Assembly: GCA_033065855.1 (NCBI GenBank)
Contig: JAVXUO010002949.1
Location: 62,001-126,000, forward strand
DNA length: 64,000 nt
Direction of reading: 5' to 3'
From: Escallonia rubra
Lineage: Eukaryota > Streptophyta > Magnoliopsida > Escalloniales > Escalloniaceae
Made by a program: the position numbers and the translations under genes. Positions 59,801 through 64,000 of the stretch are shown here, piece after piece. The notes under the pieces are model-generated. The model saw only the letters and a program-made list of their open reading frames with translations, was not told the DNA's origin and did not search any database. The stretch's first letter is position 1, and every line of letters starts with the position of its first letter.

Positions 59801-61426
59801 GCAAAGAGGAGAAGAGCAGTAGTCCCCTTCATTGACCTGAACAAGGTTCAGGTTGACGTGGATCAGAAACATGTTCTCTTTTCCAAATTGAAGATCGAGA
59901 TCTGCTTCCTTCTTCTTCTTCTTCTTCTTCTTGGCCTCTTCAGCGTGTCAGGCGGTGTCCATAAGTGTCCTAAATTACATTTTAATTAATTATGTCTTTG
60001 GACACGGGACGGCCGTGTCCCACACGTGTCTGGTCTTTTTCGGCGGTGTCGAAGGCGTGTCGGTTTCCCAATAGGCAGCGGACACCATACCTTGCCTTCC
60101 TAGCGGTGTCGGGGTGCTTCTTAGGAATGCACGGACGGGGAGTCATCATAGGCACTGTGTTAACCGTTAAGAAATTGCAATTTGATCTTGTGTATGGGGA
60201 GGTCAATTCCCTCGAAAGCCCTGATATATCTCCGATATGCAGACCAAGTTAGACTTTTTTTGTGCCAAAATCCAAACCACTTTGCCAAAAAATGGAAAAG
60301 TTAATTGATGACTTTTGTTAGTCCACCTGTGAAGGTTTTACTTTGCAATCTGGTGGCTGCAGGGTTGGTTCTAGCTCATTGTCGCATTTTCATGTTTGTT
60401 TGCAGTTGTTCTAGACTTAAGCCTGTTTTGCCTCTACATAATGGTGTTTATCCTGTTGATTGAGCAGGAGAATTTAAATAGCAAATCATATCTTGGCACG
60501 ATAAAAATGCAAGTTCTGGAAAATCTGCGTTGCATCCAACATGCTCCGAGTGTGCAGATGCATGAGGTGAGTGGCATTCTAAAATCTCCTTGATCAAATA
60601 TTAGCAATTTCCTTTAGAAAACGTTTCCTCATCTACTATTGTAGGTTCTGTTGACTTTATATGAATCTGGATGCACGGTGCTGACGATAAATTAACATTA
60701 AAAGACCTAACAAAAAGATTTGGTGTTGGAGTTTAGAGTTGTTTGTTGCCTTCAACGGTTTGATAGCAGCACACCCGTGTTATAAACATCTCATCTCACT
60801 AAGTAAATGGTGGATGCGGTAGTTCTAGTGAAGAATAGTTCCTTTATTAAGGCAAACAATCTATAGGATAAACTTTGTTCTAACCTGTCTCTACATCTCT
60901 AGGTTGTTCGTGTCGGTCAGATTTAGCATGATACCACATCAAGTTGCTGGCCTTGTATACCATTACTCAATAGAAAACTTAATTTATAGCTAAACATGGT
61001 GGGGTCCTTGCAGAAATTCATTTATTCTGTCATGTTGCATATACCTGAGTCCCGATTAAGTATTTGAAATACAGTTCTGCCGGAGTATGCTTTCAAAATT
61101 TGCATTTCGTACGTTAGTTGTGTGCTTGAGGTGGTTCTTTCTATTGCAGGTTCCACCTGATTTTTACATTCCTGATTATGACGAAGATGAACAGAATCCT
61201 GATGAACGTATAGATCGTAAGTGAGATTTCACTGCAAGACACGTACAATTTTCCGCACAAAAGTTTCCACCTTAATGTTTGTTAGAATTGCTGCTTCTAT
61301 ATGATCTTTACTCCCCAAGTTTCCGAAAATATTGTTTCAGAGCACACTCAAGACAAGCAAATCCAACGCGATGATGAATATTTTGAGGGCGACGATGACC
61401 ATGATCACAACATGGATGATGCGTAA
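43674..61426 (+). CDS. HDA9: Class I (RPD3-type) histone deacetylase, HDA9 orthologue, 14 exons
   Basis: Zn-dependent lysine deacetylase acting on histone tails in the nucleus; HDA9 in Arabidopsis represses flowering and stress genes together with SANT-domain partners (family knowledge). Exons: 43674-43710, 43888-44000, 44342-44459, 52630-52704, 52787-53006, 54462-54525, 56457-56549, 56646-56754, 56947-56996, 57074-57164, 59210-59280, 60468-60566, 61150-61216, 61341-61426. They total 1,293 nt (430 residues; Arabidopsis HDA9 has 426), all joined by GT-AG sites with matching phases. Visible active-site elements: H136-H137 in GGLHHAKKC, zinc ligands D172 and H174 in [11 protein letters not shown]261 in GADSL, and Y300 in [10 protein letters not shown]. 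The start [21 protein letters not shown] and the acidic tail with [14 protein letters not shown] mark the HDA9 clade and separate it from HDA6 and HDA19. The last residues are His/Asp-rich ([11 protein letters not shown]). The coding sequence has no break, so the gene is probably functional despite its transposon-loaded introns. Confidence 0.96.
44059..44262. mobile_element. Stowaway-like MITE in HDA9 intron 2
   Basis: Termini CTTCCCTCCGTTCCATTA and (complement) CCTCCACTCCGTTGGATTA form imperfect inverted repeats with TA on each side (44,057-44,058 and 44,263-44,264). At 204 bp and non-coding it fits the Tc1/mariner MITE pattern. It fills most of the 341-bp intron. Confidence 0.7.
45044..45754 (-). 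mobile_element. Mutator-like (GTGTC-rich) element copy A, truncated
   Basis: Its outer tip is at 45,754 (CTAGGAAGCAC on the minus strand). About 450 bp inward it is the inverted counterpart of 46,695-47,158 ('gatgcaaacaggga', 'aaataagtcaaataac', 'tagatgct.agtcc'). It continues through an AT microsatellite (45,070-45,101) and ends at an ATTCAGC motif at 45,044, about 85 bp before the expected second tip. It interrupts the copia RT/RNase H region. Confidence 0.7.
45780..46680 (-). pseudogene. Copia reverse transcriptase remnant
   Basis: Minus-strand pieces: a spacer/RT start at 46,407-46,670, RT core at 45,869-46,138 with the catalytic [12 protein letters not shown] motif (canonical YVDD), and a shifted tail near 45,780-45,800 reading DCRSDTPME, the copia (A)DTPME motif. 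There are several frameshifts and stops. It belongs with the integrase at 49.5-50 kb, from which it is separated by Mutator-like copy B. Confidence 0.8.
47167..48266. mobile_element. Non-autonomous hAT element nested in Mutator-like copy B
   Basis: Ends TAGGAATGGCAA / TTGCCATCCCTA with 8-bp flanks TATGTGCC (47,159-47,166) and TACGTGCC (48,267-48,274), one mismatch. Same family as 11,485-12,321: both have GTGGGTCGGATGCGGATC-like subterminal sequence. Copy A of the Mutator-like element has no insertion at the matching place, which supports the nesting. 1,100 bp, no transposase frame. Confidence 0.88.
48360..48600 (+). repeat. TATA/TACA microsatellite in Mutator-like copy B
   Basis: Long run of TATATACA, TATATG and ACACAC alternation. 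Tyr/Ile-rich frames on both strands over it are artefacts. A second TATG/TGTG patch is at 48,920-48,995. Confidence 0.85.
49480..49990 (-). pseudogene. Copia integrase remnant
   Basis: Minus-strand frame 49,708-49,965 reads [19 protein letters not shown], the start of the copia integrase core around the first catalytic Asp. The following pieces are shifted and decayed. The sequence between here and 49,090 matches the integrase C-terminal/spacer part of the pol order, with a [19 protein letters not shown] stretch resembling the spacer before RT. Confidence 0.75.
50001..50375 (-). repeat. 187-bp tandem duplication in the copia gag-pre-integrase region
   Basis: Positions 50,004 onward and 50,191 onward are nearly identical ('atgtaattgacaatgtttgg' to 'ttggtaacaatctc'), period 187 bp. 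On the minus strand each copy encodes a [13 protein letters not shown] start, the gag-pre-integrase GHPS motif. Few differences separate the copies, so the duplication looks much younger than the element. Confidence 0.9.
50991..51788 (-). pseudogene. Copia gag remnant with mutated zinc knuckle
   Basis: Minus frame 50,991-51,305 reads [20 protein letters not shown] and [14 protein letters not shown], the C-terminal half of copia gag (UBN2-type). It is followed by a zinc-knuckle-like [14 protein letters not shown] in which the last Cys of C-x2-C-x4-H-x4-C is Ser. Sequence up to the LTR at 51,789 contains the shifted N-terminal part. Confidence 0.75.
52018..52450 (+). repeat. Two related copies of a (CT)n-anchored segment in intron 3
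   Basis: 52,021-52,110 and 52,357-52,452 share 'agatctctctctctctct', then 'gaagct.ctgc.ta.tc', then 'tttgaaaagttat..atct.gga'. The second copy runs straight into the exon-6-like segment. It points to local duplication within the gene. Confidence 0.7.
52452..52516 (+). pseudogene. Decayed copy of HDA9 exon 6 inside intron 3
   Basis: Positions 52,452-52,516 match intron-5 end plus exon 6 (about 54,452-54,516) with scattered substitutions: 'gggtgatgactg', 'ttttcacaa', 'ttctttcctg.aacagg'. A one-base loss after 'cacaa' shifts the frame and the acceptor 'gacagg' has become 'gatggg', so it should not be spliced in. It lies 114 bp upstream of exon 4, out of order relative to the gene. Confidence 0.8.
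53153..53977. mobile_element. Mutator-like element copy C in HDA9 intron 5
   Basis: Tips (C)TAGGAAGCACCGACAC and (complement) TAGGTAGCACGGACAC are inverted repeats with extended GTGTC/GACAC-rich subterminal regions. A perfect 9-bp target-site duplication GGAGAAACT is at 53,144-53,152 and 53,978-53,986, which is diagnostic of Mutator-like elements. It carries a long (AC)n microsatellite at 53,792-53,847. 825 bp, no transposase. Confidence 0.9.
53792..53847 (+). repeat. (AC)28 microsatellite
   Basis: About 28 uninterrupted AC units inside the intron-5 Mutator-like element; likely length-polymorphic. Confidence 0.9.
55657..55684 (+). repeat. T13G15 tract in intron 6
   Basis: Thirteen T residues are followed directly by fifteen G residues (55,657-55,669 and 55,670-55,684) on the transcribed-gene sense strand. 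It could form a G-quadruplex in DNA or pre-mRNA. Confidence 0.85.
55925..55990 (+). repeat. 30-bp tandem duplication in intron 6
   Basis: 'ttgtgtatgattggtgccct' followed by 'agcagactcc' / 'agtagactca' occurs twice in tandem. Confidence 0.8.
57642..57710 (+). repeat. 37-bp tandem duplication in intron 10
   Basis: 'ctatagctttattgtcaacc' followed by '.agatacatattc' is repeated in tandem with one difference (period 37 bp). Confidence 0.85.
57804..58177. mobile_element. Stowaway (Tc1/mariner) MITE in HDA9 intron 10
   Basis: Ends CTCCCTCTATCCCACAAAAA and (complement) CTCCCTCCGTCCCGCAAAAA flanked by TA (57,802-57,803 and 58,178-58,179) are the classic Stowaway pattern. 374 bp, non-coding, with an internal ~75-bp direct repeat ('gaaagtgggc.aggagagaga', 57,912 and 57,988). 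Confidence 0.9.
59945..60122 (-). mobile_element. Mutator-like GTGTC-rich remnant in HDA9 intron 11
   Basis: On the minus strand from 60,122 it reads CTAAGAAGCACCCCGACACC, a decayed version of the family tip, and is rich in GACAC/GTGTC motifs to about 59,950. A (TTC)n run (59,909-59,932) precedes it. The second tip is not visible. Confidence 0.6.
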
Positions 61427-61760
61427 ACAGTGAAGTTAGCCTTGGAAATGTTATTCTTTCAGGAAGATTAGAAACGGACAAAAATAACTAACATGTTTTC
61501 CCTGTTGTTAGAAACTCGCAGAAGATGTACAGGCAGATGATACTAGATTGCAAATAGAACTAACATGTCTTGCCTATTCTGAGAAACAGACGTTACAACC
61601 AGCACAGTTTCGTTTCTTCTGCTGCAGTTTTGGTTTATTCTGCAGGGATTGTGTTATTTGTTTTATTCGTTCTGGTGTTTTAGGGTGTACTTATGTTTCT
61701 GTTTTGAGCCCAGTAGAGTTTATTTAGCCTTCTCTTTCTGGTTTGATCCTTACCCGCGAA
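61427..61760 (+). other. Presumed HDA9 3' UTR
   Basis: T-rich sequence directly after the TAA. No canonical AATAAA was found in the first 330 bp; T/G-rich patches around 61,620-61,720 would suit plant polyadenylation, but the end is a guess. Confidence 0.35.
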
Positions 61761-62700
61761 GGTGTATCCATATTATTATCAGCACATTAATGCATATGTA
61801 TGGCACTCTTTAGAAATGTCTTGAAACATCAACCAGAGATGTGGCACCAAAACTTTTGAAGCTAAAAGGGATTGTCATATTCACTAAATATTGCTTCAGA
61901 ATTACATTATTTAGCATCAATGCAAAACCATAATGATCATCTCTATGAGTATCCCTCTTACCTAGAAGCGGCCTTGTCTGACGCCAGCGAATCTGTAAAA
62001 GTGGCGCTTCAGGATTTTATTTTAAAAGCATTCTTTCATAATAGGATAATAGCATACTACTTCAGTCTGTGTGGAAAAGTAGGAGAAAGTAATATTGCAT
62101 GGAAATTCCTTTTAGGTCGCTAGGAGCAGTGGTGGAGCTAGTGGGTGGGCCCCGGTGGGCCGGTGCTCACCGACTTCTCCAATTTTTTTTTTCTACTTAC
62201 ACGGGGCATATCTCGTCCAAAATGATAAAACTGTCTACTTTAAGAAGATATTTTTTTAGTAATTTTACACATTATAAAATTTTGGAGATGGTACAAAAAA
62301 ATATCATTTTAGTCATTTGAAATGTTAACTTTACACAAATAAATATTAAAAAGGTAAAAGTCCAAGTTCCAAGGAGGTTCCATCATGAATTTTTCATTGA
62401 CTTTTGGTATAAATGCCTCTTTGACTGAAGTAGAAGTAAGGAGGATTTCTCTATCCAAATAGGTGTAATAGTGTTTTGGGGTCTTTTTTGGTTGCTGTGA
62501 GCGTCTTACTTCTCAGTCATTGCTAGAGTTTGTAAGTTTCGAACTTGTATCACTATTGACCTAGTGCCGGTAATCTCGAGGCTTCCCAGATCGCGTTTCT
62601 TTTCGGATACCTGACGTATTTTCATAGTAGGTGTCATCTTTTAAGTACACTTTTGAGCTTGGGTTTTTTAGTGTTGTCTATTTGATTCGAGATGGCGCAG
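61761..62700. other. Intergenic between HDA9 and terminal LTR
   Basis: A + frame at 61,872-62,123 (82 codons) has no known motif. From about 62,128 a 'gtggtggagctagtgggtgggcccc' block looks like the edge of a plant DNA transposon or retroelement fragment, followed by AT-rich sequence. Nothing else is recognised. Confidence 0.3.
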
Positions 62701-62879
62701 CTATAAGTGATCGGATATGATCCTAAAGTTTTCCGGCTTGCTTCAAGGATCACACCGTATTACTCTAAGTCAACCGTAAACTTTGAATGCACATCTGGGA
62801 TGAACTGTGAGTTTCGAATAAATAACTGGAATGGGTTTCAAGTGTCTTCTAATGAGGGGATTTGGAAGATGGATGCTGA

Positions 62880-64000
62880 GATACATGACCCTTTCACCCC
62901 ACTTTTCAGTCCTTTCCCCCAGTCCCCCACCCCCACCCGTATTCTTTCTTCTCTTTCTCCCTCACTTTTCTGTCTATAAAATCCCTCTTCCCCGACTTAT
63001 TTCTTGCACTCTCCTCATTCTCCCTATCTCACCTACATAATCTCCACAACAATACGAGCGAAAATTTTTTTACGCTAGAAGATCGGTGGATAACCGCTAG
63101 AAGAAGATCGGTGAATTTTTCGTCAATTTTTTCAAGTCAAAACAAGTAAGTATTTTGAATTTTCTTATAATTCAATGTTAATTTTAAATTGTTCTTACCA
63201 ATTGATTGTTTAAATTGTGTTACGCTTAAATTGTTCTTACCATAATCTAAAATTCGTGTTTAGGGCGTCAAAATTACGTTTTTACAAATCGGGGTATTAC
63301 ATTCGAAAGATTCGAAAATAGCGATTTTTTAGGGCGTCAAAATTATGATTTTTCACGAATTTATAAAAAATAGCTAGAGCTAGATTTTGCCAAAGTGCAA
63401 AAAAGCGACCCTAGTTATTTTTAAAAGATCTGTATCAGGTAAAAATTTCATATTTTTCCAAAGACTGGAAAGGGGTTAACTGATACGCGCAACCTTGTAA
63501 CTTCGCAGTGTAATTTAAAATATCAAGCTAGCGCGATTTCGCGCGAAACTTTTTTGAGAACCCTAGGATGTTGGGAAGTTCCATTCTCCAGGAATTCGGG
63601 CCATTTCGAAGTCGGTAGCAATTTTTTGCCGAACGGGCTTTTAAGCGCTCGATCCGGACACCGGTTCGGGATTTTTTGACGAAAAATCCCTAAAATGCTT
63701 TCTAGATCAAGGATGAACTCAGCAACCTTAGAATAGCATCTTAAAGCACTTTTGAGATTTTTCCCGATGCCAGGGGCATTTTGGTAATTCGCCCCTGAGA
63801 GGGGTAATTTGGTAATTTCACGCTGTCAACTTTTTCGAACGTCTTTCCAGTCCGTAAATGTAAGCAAACCCTAGCGAAGATGGGAAGTTCCATTCCCCAG
63901 GAATTCGGGCCATTCCGAAGCCGATAGCAATTTTTTTGCCGAACGGGTTTTTAAGCGCTCGATCCGGACACCGGTTTGGGATTTTTTGACGAAAAATCCC
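62880..64000 (+). mobile_element. Chromovirus-type LTR running off the window end
   Basis: The sequence from about 63,590 corresponds to the reverse complement of 25,730-25,910 ('ccatttcgaagtc', 'gcgctcg.tccggacac.ggtt', 'ggggcattttgg'), so it is an LTR of the same broad family in + orientation. A TATA box (TCTATAAAAT, 62,973-62,982) with a pyrimidine-rich downstream region suggests the LTR promoter. The LTR start is not fixed and the end is outside the window. Confidence 0.6.
63573..64000 (+). repeat. 309-bp period tandem duplication in the terminal LTR
   Basis: 'gggaagttccattc.ccagg' through 'gattttttgacgaaaaatccc' starts at 63,573 and again at 63,882. About 120 bp of the second copy are visible and nearly identical to the first. 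Confidence 0.9.

Overview
The window is nuclear DNA of a flowering plant, probably a eudicot with a large, repeat-rich genome; the species cannot be told from sequence alone. Evidence: spliced genes with GT-AG introns, several lineages of plant LTR retrotransposons (copia and gypsy), CACTA, hAT, Mutator-like, Stowaway and SINE elements, and a plant-type histone deacetylase. I see no bacterial, organellar or CRISPR signal.

One host gene is clearly intact: a 14-exon class I (RPD3-type) histone deacetylase orthologous to Arabidopsis HDA9, + strand, 43,674-61,426, coding 430 residues. All 13 introns are GT-AG and all phases join without a break. Most of its 17.8 kb length is intron. Intron 3 (8.2 kb) holds a 7 kb antisense Ty1/copia element that itself carries two Mutator-like copies, one of which carries a hAT element. 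Introns 2, 5, 10 and 11 hold a MITE, another Mutator-like element, a Stowaway MITE and a Mutator-like remnant. Just upstream of the gene a tRNA-derived SINE is split by a 1.2 kb hAT element.

Everything left of about 42 kb is repeat-derived or unassigned. In order: a ubiquilin-like fragment (1.7 kb); a 2.98 kb solo gypsy LTR with perfect TSDs (3.6-6.6 kb); remains of a Tat/Ogre-like gypsy element (6.7-10.56 kb); a decayed Tekay/Del-like chromovirus with LTRs, PBS and polypurine tract (10.8-17.05 kb) and a hAT element in its 5' LTR; a CACTA end (17.05-17.99 kb); another LTR (19.6-20.9 kb); a broken LINE (20.9-23.97 kb); a minus-strand chromovirus LTR (23.97-27.40 kb); a CACTA left end (27.4 kb onward); a minus-strand SIRE-type copia element with an extra ORF between pol and the 3' LTR (30.8-36.9 kb); a plant-mobile-domain pseudogene (38.5-39.06 kb); and low-complexity or small TE sequence (39.8-42 kb). 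To the right of HDA9 the window ends inside another chromovirus-type LTR.

The most informative features are nested insertions with readable target-site duplications, a frameshifted copy of HDA9 exon 6 inside intron 3, and the extra ORF of the SIRE-type element. I found no convincing undescribed multi-gene system.
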